A model generated the notes under the pieces. The model had not been told where the DNA came from and searched no databases. It saw only the letters and a list, made by a program, of their open reading frames with translations. A stretch of DNA of 64,000 nucleotides from Chryseobacterium paridis (lineage in GTDB: Bacteria; Bacteroidota; Bacteroidia; Flavobacteriales; Weeksellaceae), in assembly GCF_016595215.1 (NCBI RefSeq), contig NZ_JAENHK010000007.1, forward strand, positions 186,001-250,000, in the 5' to 3' direction. The position numbers were made by a program, and so were the translations under genes. Positions 17,925 to 25,299 of this stretch are shown in pieces; position 1 is the first letter of the stretch; each line of letters opens with the position of its first letter.

Positions 17925-18551
17925 ATGAAAAGACTACTATTGTTTGCTATGATGTGTATAAGCATATCATTTGTTTCTGCTCAGAGAAAATTTGATAAGG
18001 TTTCTAAAGTGACTTCTTCCGAGATCAGATGGTGGGGATATAAGGTTGTAAAAACCGTGGCTTCATCACATTCCGGTACAGTAAAACTGAAAAGTGGGAA
18101 GTTCAATTTTGATAAAACGGTTTTGGTAGATGGTGAATTCACAATTGACATGAGAAGTCTAATGGCAGGAGATGTTTCTGATGAAGATCAGATTAAGCTA
18201 ACAAACGACCTTAAGAGCACTAATTTCTTTGAAGTTAAAAAGTTTCCGATTGCGATCTTCCACTTAACTAAGATTATTCCTTTGGCAAACAGTGAGTACA
18301 ATTCAACAGTATATGGTGATGTTACGATAAAAGGGGTTAGAAAAACAATTACTTTCCCTGCTAATGTATATGTTACTCAATTTACAGTAGTCGTAGAGTC
18401 TGCTAAATTCTCATTGAACAGAAGAGACTTCAAAGTATTCTACCAGTCTTCATTGAAAGATTACTTCATTAAGGATGAAATGGATATTCAGTTCAAAGTT
18501 TCTACAGAAAAGTTAGATAACGATAACAGGGTTCCTGTAAAGAAAAAATAA
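17925..18551 (+). CDS. YceI-family periplasmic protein (second copy)
   Basis: A 208-residue paralogue of the preceding protein with a signal peptide (FVSAQ) and the same landmarks: IRWWGYKVVKTVASSHSGTV, DQIKLTNDLKSTNFFEVKKF, VTIKGVRKTITFPANV. It carries about 20 extra basic residues at the C-terminus (ending VPVKKK). Tandem duplication followed by divergence is clear. The separate promoter and terminator suggest different regulation from the first copy. Ligand unknown. Confidence 0.87.
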   Translation: MKRLLLFAMMCISISFVSAQRKFDKVSKVTSSEIRWWGYKVVKTVASSHSGTVKLKSGKFNFDKTVLVDGEFTIDMRSLMAGDVSDEDQIKLTNDLKSTNFFEVKKFPIAIFHLTKIIPLANSEYNSTVYGDVTIKGVRKTITFPANVYVTQFTVVVESAKFSLNRRDFKVFYQSSLKDYFIKDEMDIQFKVSTEKLDNDNRVPVKKK

Positions 18552-18578
18552 AAGGGACTACTTTTAACAATAAATTAG

Positions 18579-18612
18579 ATATGGATAACTTTAAATAGTT
18601 ATCCATATTTTT
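18579..18612 (+). terminator. Intrinsic terminator after the second yceI gene
   Basis: Perfect 12-bp stem ATATGGATAACT / AGTTATCCATAT with a 6-nt loop, then TTTTTATTTT. Confidence 0.9.
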
Positions 18613-18624
18613 TATTTTAGCATT

Positions 18625-19266
18625 ATGAAAATCTATATAGTAAGCGGACTTGGCGCAGATTTTAAAGTATTAGAGAAGTTGCAGTTTCCTGCACATCTCG
18701 AAGTGGTATTTATAGATTGGCTCATTCCGGGACTGAAGGAAAGTTTCCCCCAGTATATTGAAAGGATGTCTGCTAAAATTGATGATTCAGAACCGTTTTA
18801 TCTTTTGGGATATTCTTTTGGAGGAATCATGGTGCAGGAAATTAATAAAATAAAACCGGCTGCAAAGGTCGTGATCCTGGGAAGCATAAAGTCTGATAAA
18901 GAAAAATCGAAATTAATAAAGGCGGGACAGATTACCGGAATTCCCAAAATGTTACCGACTCGTTTTTTTAATGAGAAGAGTGCTACAGCCTATTCTGTTA
19001 TGAGAAAATTCTTTGATCCAAAGAATCCGAAGGTTTTACAATATTTCAGAGTGAAAGATCCTTATTATCTGAAATGGTCTATAGAACAGATTTCTGATTG
19101 GAGATTTGAAGAAAACCCTGATGTGATTCAGATATTGGGGGATAGGGATATCGTATTTCCTTTGAAAAACTCAAAGCCTGATTATATTATTAAAGGTGGC
19201 ACCCATCTTTTTCCAGCCACAAAACATAAAGAAGTTTCCAGAATTCTGGATGAAATATTTTCGTAA
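18625..19266 (+). CDS. Alpha/beta hydrolase
   Basis: A 213-residue cytoplasmic protein. GYSFGG (about residue 70) is the nucleophile elbow. The Asp in ILGDRDIVFP and the His in IIKGGTHLF complete a Ser-Asp-His triad. The N-terminus VSGLGADFKVL could supply an oxyanion loop. The family does small esters or thioesters, but no substrate can be assigned. Monocistronic. Confidence 0.8.
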   Translation: MKIYIVSGLGADFKVLEKLQFPAHLEVVFIDWLIPGLKESFPQYIERMSAKIDDSEPFYLLGYSFGGIMVQEINKIKPAAKVVILGSIKSDKEKSKLIKAGQITGIPKMLPTRFFNEKSATAYSVMRKFFDPKNPKVLQYFRVKDPYYLKWSIEQISDWRFEENPDVIQILGDRDIVFPLKNSKPDYIIKGGTHLFPATKHKEVSRILDEIFS

Positions 19267-19344
19267 AATATACATTATTATAATTTTTGATTAAAAATTT
19301 ATGGGTATTTTGTTTTGAAAGTATGTTTTTATAAAATTTATATC

Positions 19345-19352
19345 TATTTTTG
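19345..19352 (+). promoter_or_regulatory. -7 box TATTTTTG before amt
   Basis: Perfect TAnnTTTG, 21 nt before the ATG at 19374. It rules out a TTG start at 19350. Confidence 0.6.
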
Positions 19353-19373
19353 ATAGGGTTAAAATTAAATTTT

Positions 19374-20720
19374 ATGAAAATAGGATTGAAGTGGATGGTC
19401 TCCTTTACTATAATTTCAATAGTTGCCATTGGTGGTTTATTCTGGACTCCCACAACTGATTTACCTAATTCTGGTGAGTTTTTAAGTGAAGACAAAATTA
19501 TAGGAGCTGACGTCGCATGGATTTTAGCAGCGGCAGGTCTTGTGTTGTTAATGACTCCCGGACTGTCATTTTTCTATGGTGGAATGGTAGGTAAGAAGAA
19601 TGTAATTTCCACGATGCTGCAAAGCTTTATTGCCTTAGGAGTTATTTCTATCTTGTGGGTTGTAGTTGGTTTTTCTCTATCATTCGGTGATTCTCTCGGT
19701 TTTGAAATAAATGGTGAGCATTACGGATTGATTGGTAATCCTTTGAGTTATCCTTTTTTCAATCATGTAGGTGTTTTGCCTCATAAGACAATGGCTTCTA
19801 CCATCCCCTTTATTTTATTTGCTCTTTTTCAAATGAAATTTGCCGTTATTACTCCCGCATTGATTACCGGTTCTTTTGCAGAAAGGGTTCGGTTTATTTC
19901 TTATTTGTTATTCATGGTACTTTTCAGTATCTGTATTTATACTCCTCTTTGTCATATGGTGTGGCATCCCGACGGTCTTTTAAACAAATACTTTGGGGTG
20001 AAAGATTTTGCTGGCGGAACAGTAGTGCATATGAGTGCGGGATTTGCGGCTCTTGCCGGAGCGATGGTTGTTGGAAACAGAAAAAATCCACACCATGAAC
20101 CGTCTAATATTCCTTTTGTTCTTTTGGGAACGGGTATGCTTTGGTTTGGATGGTTCGGCTTCAATGCTGGATCTGCTCTGGGAGCTAATGCTACTGCGGC
20201 CACAGCTTTTGGAACCACTACGATTGCCTCAGCCTCTGCAATGATGAGCTGGATATTTTTTGACCGTATCAACGGAAGAAGTGTATCGGCATTAGGAGCC
20301 TGTATTGGTGCAGTCGTAGGATTGGTTGCCATTACTCCGGGATGCGGATTTGTTTCTATTCCGGAAAGCTTATTTATCGGGTTCATTTCAGCTATTGTTT
20401 CTAATATACTAATGAATTGGAAAAAGCTGAAGAAAATTGATGATACACTGGATGTTTTTGCCTGCCACGGAGTAGGAGGAATTATGGGAATGATATTGAC
20501 TGCTATTTTTGCACATGGTGAAAAGGCAAGTCTTTTACACGGTGGAGTTGAGGTTTTTGCTCATCATATGATCGCCTTAATTTTAGTCTCTCTATTTGCT
20601 TTCTTCGGATCTTTGATTTTGTACAAACTGACCAATAAAATCATCACTTTAAGAGTGTCAGAAGAGTCAGAAAATATAGGCTTGGATATGTCGCAGCATG
20701 AAGAAAGTCTGAAGTGGTAG
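19374..20720 (+). CDS. amt: Ammonium transporter (Amt family)
   Basis: Inner-membrane ammonium channel, 448 residues, with a signal-like first segment then the eleven-helix Amt fold. Landmarks: FFYGGMVGKKN, FALFQMKFAVITPALITGSFAERV, GGTVVHMSAGFAALAGA (first pore His) and FACHGVGGIMGMILTAIFA (second pore His). No GlnK/PII gene is adjacent. The ATG at 19374 is chosen because the longer frame begins in the promoter. Downstream is the ammonia-releasing serine dehydratase, on its own promoter. Confidence 0.95.
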   Translation: MKIGLKWMVSFTIISIVAIGGLFWTPTTDLPNSGEFLSEDKIIGADVAWILAAAGLVLLMTPGLSFFYGGMVGKKNVISTMLQSFIALGVISILWVVVGFSLSFGDSLGFEINGEHYGLIGNPLSYPFFNHVGVLPHKTMASTIPFILFALFQMKFAVITPALITGSFAERVRFISYLLFMVLFSICIYTPLCHMVWHPDGLLNKYFGVKDFAGGTVVHMSAGFAALAGAMVVGNRKNPHHEPSNIPFVLLGTGMLWFGWFGFNAGSALGANATAATAFGTTTIASASAMMSWIFFDRINGRSVSALGACIGAVVGLVAITPGCGFVSIPESLFIGFISAIVSNILMNWKKLKKIDDTLDVFACHGVGGIMGMILTAIFAHGEKASLLHGGVEVFAHHMIALILVSLFAFFGSLILYKLTNKIITLRVSEESENIGLDMSQHEESLKW

Positions 20721-20781
20721 CACTTGTTTAAATATTTATTCAATCCTAATATTAAGAGAAGCATAATAACGATTTATCATG

Positions 20782-20789
20782 TATCTTTG
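20782..20789 (+). promoter_or_regulatory. -7 box TATCTTTG before sdaA
   Basis: Perfect TAnnTTTG. With a start site about 6 nt further on, the ATG at 20792 would have no leader, so the ATG at 20816 is the more likely start. Confidence 0.6.
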
Positions 20790-20815
20790 TTATGAGGAAA
20801 AATGATGAATCTTTT

Positions 20816-22234
20816 ATGGAATCAATATCAGTATTTGAAATTATTAAAGTAGGGATCGGTCCCTCCAGTTCGCACACAATGGGGCCTTGGAATGCAGCTT
20901 CTGCATTTATTAGAATTATAAAAAGGGAAAGATCCATCGCAGAGGTGAAGGAAGTTTTCCTGGAATTTTTCGGTTCATTAGCTAAAACGGGAATTGGGCA
21001 CGGTACAGATATTGCCGGAATGCTTGGGTTGAATGGTGAAGATTTTAAAACGATCAACACTTCAAAAATTGATGAAAAAATTGAGAAAATAAAAAAAGAT
21101 CAAATCATTAACCTGGGTGGAGAAAAAGAAATTCCTTTTATCTACGGATATCATTTGGTTTTAAATATGCAAAAATCACTTGATTTTCATCCCAATGGAA
21201 TGATTTTCAGAGCTGTATTTGAAGATGGTACCGAGCTTGTTCAGGACTTTTATTCTGTAGGAGGTGGGTTCATTGCAAGCCAGGAGAAAAATTCTATAGA
21301 GAAGCAATGTGTCAGAACATTGTACCCTTGTCATCACGGGTCGGATATTGTAAAATATTGCGAAAAGTTAGGATTCAAAAAGTTTTCAGATCTGATCCTG
21401 ATCAATGAAGAAAGCTGGAGAACTCAGGAAGAAACCAGACAGGAAGCACTGAACATCTGGAACCAGATTAAAGAGTGTATCTATAAAGGTGTTAATAAAG
21501 AGGGAATTCTGCCTGGAGGCTTAAATGTTACCAGGAGAGCAGCCGGAATCAACAGAAAACTTTTAGGAGATAAAATTTATAAAAATATCGATGAATGGTT
21601 TCAGCAGGTGGTTGATGCCGAAGAAAACTTTACCAATATCAATAAATGGATCGCATGTTTTGCCTTGGCTGTAAATGAAGAGAATGCGAGTTTTGGAAGA
21701 ATCATTACTGCTCCTACAAACGGAGCAAGTGGTGTTATTCCTGCCGTTTTAATGTATGCTCAGGCTTTCACTCCTTTTACAAGCGAAGATGATATTGTAA
21801 GATTCTTATTGGTTGCCGGAGAAATCGGGACCTTGTTTAAAAAGAATGCTACCATTTCCGCTGCAATGGGTGGATGTCAGGCTGAGGTAGGTGTTTCTTC
21901 TGCAATGGCAGCGGCTGGTCTTACTGAGATTTTAGGTGGAAGTGTAGGTCAGGTACTCATGGCAGCTGAAATAGCAATGGAGCATCATTTAGGTTTAACC
22001 TGTGACCCTATCAAAGGATTAGTACAGATCCCATGTATTGAAAGAAATACAATGGGTGCTATGAAAGCCATTACAGCAGCGAATATCGCTCTTGAAAGTG
22101 ATCCTACAAAAGCAAGAGTGACACTTGATGAGGTTATTCAGACCATGTGGGAAACAGCACAATCGATGAGTGACCGTTTTAAGGAAACTTCTGAAGGGGG
22201 ATTGGCTATTGCGGTGAATGTTCCGGAGTGCTAG
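20816..22234 (+). CDS. sdaA: L-serine ammonia-lyase, iron-sulfur dependent, single chain
   Basis: Converts L-serine to pyruvate and ammonia with a [4Fe-4S] cluster. A 472-residue single-chain enzyme with the beta domain first (SVFEIIKVGIGPSSSHTMGPW) and the alpha domain after about residue 180 (IITAPTNGASGVIPAVL). Candidate cluster cysteines are in MGGCQAEVGVSSAMAAAG and LTCDPIKGLVQIPC. An ATG at 20792 exists but is too near the promoter. No terminator is evident; the repeat island follows. Confidence 0.93.
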   Translation: MESISVFEIIKVGIGPSSSHTMGPWNAASAFIRIIKRERSIAEVKEVFLEFFGSLAKTGIGHGTDIAGMLGLNGEDFKTINTSKIDEKIEKIKKDQIINLGGEKEIPFIYGYHLVLNMQKSLDFHPNGMIFRAVFEDGTELVQDFYSVGGGFIASQEKNSIEKQCVRTLYPCHHGSDIVKYCEKLGFKKFSDLILINEESWRTQEETRQEALNIWNQIKECIYKGVNKEGILPGGLNVTRRAAGINRKLLGDKIYKNIDEWFQQVVDAEENFTNINKWIACFALAVNEENASFGRIITAPTNGASGVIPAVLMYAQAFTPFTSEDDIVRFLLVAGEIGTLFKKNATISAAMGGCQAEVGVSSAMAAAGLTEILGGSVGQVLMAAEIAMEHHLGLTCDPIKGLVQIPCIERNTMGAMKAITAANIALESDPTKARVTLDEVIQTMWETAQSMSDRFKETSEGGLAIAVNVPEC

Positions 22235-22261
22235 AAATGATGATATGATCTTGTTGATTTT

Positions 22262-22928
22262 TTAACCACAAAAGTCACAAAAGCTTTAAAACACTTTGTC
22301 ATTGCGAACGAATGTGAAGCAATCTCAGTTTACAACATTAATTATAAAAATTTTTAAACACTTAAGTATTTTAAGTACCAAAATACGGTATAAGAAATAC
22401 ACTTAAGTTTCTAAAAAATCTTTGATTTTTGTTGATCATTTTAATTTTCCATCCTTGTCATTCTGAATGAAGCGAAAGCGAAGTGAAGAATCTCAATATA
22501 GCAGACTACGTAAGTTTTAAAACACTTTAGAACACGTAAGAAAGTTTATAGTATTACTGCATAATGAAGAGCACATAAGCTTCTTAAAAATCTTTGATTT
22601 TTATTTAATGTAACCTTTATAAGCGAAGCAATTCTTTGCCATCTTAATATCATACAGTGGTATTATAAAATCTTTGCGTCTGAAAATTAATTGTAAAGAC
22701 GTGCTTAATTCGTTAGAGATAAATAGAGCAAATCTATATGAGTTTTTTGAACCACAAAAGTCACAAAAGTTTTTAAACACTTTGTCATTGCGAACGAATG
22801 TGAAGCAATCTCCAGTTTACGACATTAATTACAAAAATTTTAAACACTTTAGCTATTCTAAGTTTAAAATATACCGCATAAGAAGTACACATAAGCTTAC
22901 AAAAAATCGTAGATTTTTATTAATGACT
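22262..22928. repeat. Dispersed composite repeats (ACCACAAAAGTCACAAAAG family)
   Basis: Two related copies (about 22262-22440 and 22745-22925) share blocks in the same order: ACCACAAAAGTCACAAAAG, GTCATTGCGAACGAATGTG, AAGCAATCT, ACATTAATTA, a TAAGAARTACAC block, and AAAAATC-TTT-GATTTTT, a small hairpin. Between them lies GTCATTCTGAATGAAGCGA...AGAATCTCA. The same composite occurs at 34797-35095 and 43616-44335. Short frames here are not considered genes. Confidence 0.85.
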
Positions 22929-23200
22929 TAGGAACCGGAGGCGTTAAAAAAATGAATTCTGTGAACGTTAAAAAAATTCTACTGTTTGAGTGCGAGTTGA
23001 ATAGTAAATAATAAACATACTTCAAATCCGCACGAGTTTTAGAATTTTTAGAGAACAGGATTTATTTTTAGCTGAGGATTCCAGTCTTGAATTTTTGTTT
23101 CTTTTGTTTTAAGACAAAAGAAAAGGTACAATCAATTTTTAAAGTAACCAAGAGATTTCTCCTTCGTCGAAATGACAGAGAAAAAAAATTCAATAAGAGG
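22929..23200. repeat. 272-bp long direct repeat, copy 1
   Basis: Begins TAGGAACCGGAGGCG and ends TTCAATAAGAGG. It is nearly identical to 23486-23757 (three substitutions seen by eye), offset 557 bp. It contains TTTTGTTTTAAGACAAAAG, a small palindrome also found at 35126. No transposase-like frame lies in or between the copies. Confidence 0.9.
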
Positions 23201-23485
23201 GTGCTTTATTGTTTTTGTCATTCAGAGCGAAGCGAAGAATCTCAATATAGTAAACCAAAAAGTTTTAAAACACTTTAGAACATGTAAGAAAGCTTACCAT
23301 ATTACTGCATAATGAAGAGCACATAAGCTTCTAGAAAATCTTTGATTTTTTATTTGATATAACTTTTATATTTGAACCACAAAAGTCACAAAAGTTTTTA
23401 AATACTTTAGTTTCTTCAAGCTTACAATTTTGAAAACAGAAAGTACACATAAGTTAAAAAAATCGAAGATTTTTTGATACCGACC

Positions 23486-23757
23486 TAGGAACCGGAGGCG
23501 TTAAAAAAATAAATTCTGTGAACGTTAAAAAAATTCTACTGTTTGAGTGCGGGTTGAATAGTAAATAATAAACATACTTCAAATCCGCACGAGTTTTAGA
23601 ATTTTTAGAGAATAGGATTTATTTTTAGCTGAGGATTCCAGTCTTGAATTTTTGTTTCTTTTGTTTTAAGACAAAAGAAAAGGTACAATCAATTTTTAAA
23701 GTAACCAAGAGATTTCTCCTTCGTCGAAATGACAGAGAAAAAAAATTCAATAAGAGG
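23486..23757. repeat. 272-bp long direct repeat, copy 2
   Basis: Near-identical to 22929-23200. Its right end stops one base before the stop codon of tyrA (23759), so the duplication abuts the gene. Between the copies (23201-23485) lie another GTCATTC...GAATCTCA unit and an ACCACAAAAGTCACAAAAG unit. Confidence 0.9.
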
Positions 23758-23758
23758 A

Positions 23759-24604
23759 TTACTTATCAAGTATTCCTCTTATTTTATTAGCATTGGAGAT
23801 CAATTCAGTTAAATATTCATAATTCTCTTTTTCCAAAGCTGCTTTAAACTTTCGAAGTTGGGAGATATGTTCATTAAGAACATCCAAAACATTCTCTTTA
23901 TTTTGCTTAAAGATCGGAACCCACATTTCCGGATGGGATTTTGCGAGCCTTACTGTACTGGAAAAACCAGAACTTGCCAATTGAAAAATGGTATCTTCCT
24001 CACGTTCTTTTTCTAAAACCGTATTGGCGAGGGCATAAGACGTAATATGAGAAATATGAGAAATGTAAGCGGTATGAACATCATGATCTTCAGCATTCAT
24101 GTAGATAAGGTGCATATCGAGACCTTCTACAATTTTTTGAACAAGCTCCAGAGCGTCGGTAGCTGATTCTTCTTTATTGCAGATCACTCCGGCTTTTCCT
24201 GAGAAACTCTCAGCAATGGCAGATTTTGGGCCACTATTTTCCGTACCCCACATTGGGTGAAATGCAACAAATCGGGATCTTTTTGGATGATCTTTTACCC
24301 CGTTCACAATCCCCGCTTTGGTAGACCCAGCATCCATTACTGTTTGATGATCTGATACCAAATCTAAAACACCAGGCAATAGTTTTCTTGCGGAATCTAC
24401 AGGAATGGCTATAATGACAAGGTCGGAATTTTTAATTCCATACTCCAGATCTACCTTAGCATCAATGATTTTTAAGCTTAATGCCTCATCAAGGTGCCTG
24501 CTGCTGTTATCAATTCCGTATATAAAATCTGCAATTCCTTTTTCTCTTAGTTTTAAAGCAATGGATCCCCCAATGAGTCCGACACCAATAATACTTATTT
24601 TCAT
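23759..24604 (-). CDS. tyrA: Prephenate dehydrogenase
   Basis: Oxidises prephenate to 4-hydroxyphenylpyruvate, the tyrosine branch of aromatic biosynthesis. A 281-residue protein. N-terminal Rossmann fold with GVGLIGGSIALKL, VIIAIPV, VMDAGSTKAG, AFHPMWGTENSG (active-site His) and, in the helical C-terminal domain, HISHITSYAL and SHPEMW. No chorismate mutase domain is fused and no other aro gene is adjacent. A terminator hairpin directly upstream with a Tyr/Phe-rich leader peptide points to attenuation control. Confidence 0.93.
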   Translation of the reverse strand: MKISIIGVGLIGGSIALKLREKGIADFIYGIDNSSRHLDEALSLKIIDAKVDLEYGIKNSDLVIIAIPVDSARKLLPGVLDLVSDHQTVMDAGSTKAGIVNGVKDHPKRSRFVAFHPMWGTENSGPKSAIAESFSGKAGVICNKEESATDALELVQKIVEGLDMHLIYMNAEDHDVHTAYISHISHITSYALANTVLEKEREEDTIFQLASSGFSSTVRLAKSHPEMWVPIFKQNKENVLDVLNEHISQLRKFKAALEKENYEYLTELISNANKIRGILDK

Positions 24605-24621
24605 CTTTTTTAATTTTAAAA

Positions 24622-24648
24622 TAAAAAACCCCGTCCGAGGACGAGGTT
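24622..24648 (-). terminator. Attenuator terminator in front of tyrA
   Basis: Minus strand: AACCTCGTCC / GGACGGGGTT (one mismatch) followed by TTTTTTATTTT, ending about 18 nt before the tyrA ATG. A strong terminator inside a leader, after a peptide with YYY and F codons (24670-24726), is the classic layout of ribosome-mediated attenuation. Confidence 0.8.
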
Positions 24649-24669
24649 GTATATCATATATAAGAATCT

Positions 24670-24726
24670 CTATCCCAGTTCTGAGTTAAACATTCTATAG
24701 TAATATGTTCCGTTATTTGTAATCAC
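24670..24726 (-). CDS. Putative tyrA leader peptide (18 codons, Tyr-Tyr-Tyr and Phe)
   Basis: GTG at 24726 to TAG at 24670 encodes VITNNGTYYYRMFNSELG. Three consecutive Tyr codons and a Phe codon lie 22-50 nt before the terminator hairpin. A -7-like box TACCTTCG (minus strand, 24731-24738) would place the start site almost at the GTG, giving a leaderless leader peptide. The frame stays open further upstream without ATG, so the exact start is uncertain. Confidence 0.65.
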   Translation of the reverse strand: MITNNGTYYYRMFNSELG

Positions 24727-24858
24727 GAAGCGAAGGTATAAAATATTTTTGAAATGATAAATATGATTTTTGTCTAAAGTAACAAAATGATAAATTTTTT
24801 GCAGATGATACTTTATTTATTCATAATTTAACCTTCAAATACAGGCAATAGTACCATT

Positions 24859-25191
24859 ATGGAAACCAGTAAGATGATCAATCAATTGAATTTTTTATTT
24901 GAAAGGTTAGACTTTAAAACAATATCAACTTTAGATAATAAAGATTTTAGAATACTAGCGCATAGTTTCTTCATAGAGATCAACAAACTTAGAGATGAAG
25001 GCTTAACTTTAAATGAAGATTTTAGGAAATTTATCAATGATAAGCATATTGAATATGATCATGATGATTATGGTGGTGATTCAATTTATGAAGAGAGGAT
25101 GCAACATATTCTCCGTGAATTAACAGAGTTCTGCTCACCTCCATGGTTTTGGAATACTCCATTTGATGAATATCTAGCTCATAAATGGTAA
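24859..25191 (+). CDS. Hypothetical protein, 110 residues
   Basis: Not recognised. An acidic, probably helical cytoplasmic protein with a run of charged residues around 69-76 (HIEYDHDDYGGD) and a Trp-rich end (PPWFWNTPFDEYLAHKW). Coding is supported by a single ATG after a plausible AT-rich promoter region and by a good terminator 45 nt downstream. Confidence 0.6.
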   Translation: METSKMINQLNFLFERLDFKTISTLDNKDFRILAHSFFIEINKLRDEGLTLNEDFRKFINDKHIEYDHDDYGGDSIYEERMQHILRELTEFCSPPWFWNTPFDEYLAHKW

Positions 25192-25234
25192 TAGAAATCT
25201 AATTTCATTTACGAATTTCAGTAAAACCAACAAA

Positions 25235-25262
25235 AAAAGACCAGCTTAGAGCTGGTCTTTTA
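25235..25262. terminator. Bidirectional intrinsic terminator
   Basis: Stem AAAAGACCAGCT / AGCTGGTCTTTT with a 3-nt loop, between the 110-residue gene and the converging antiporter gene. Confidence 0.9.
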
Positions 25263-25299
25263 TACTTATATAAATCCAAACAAGTATCGATCAAACAAA

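Noticed and set aside
22674..23278. Two small plus-strand frames (85 and 63 codons)
   Set aside because: Both lie wholly inside dispersed repeats, one crosses a repeat boundary, and neither has a plausible promoter or family.
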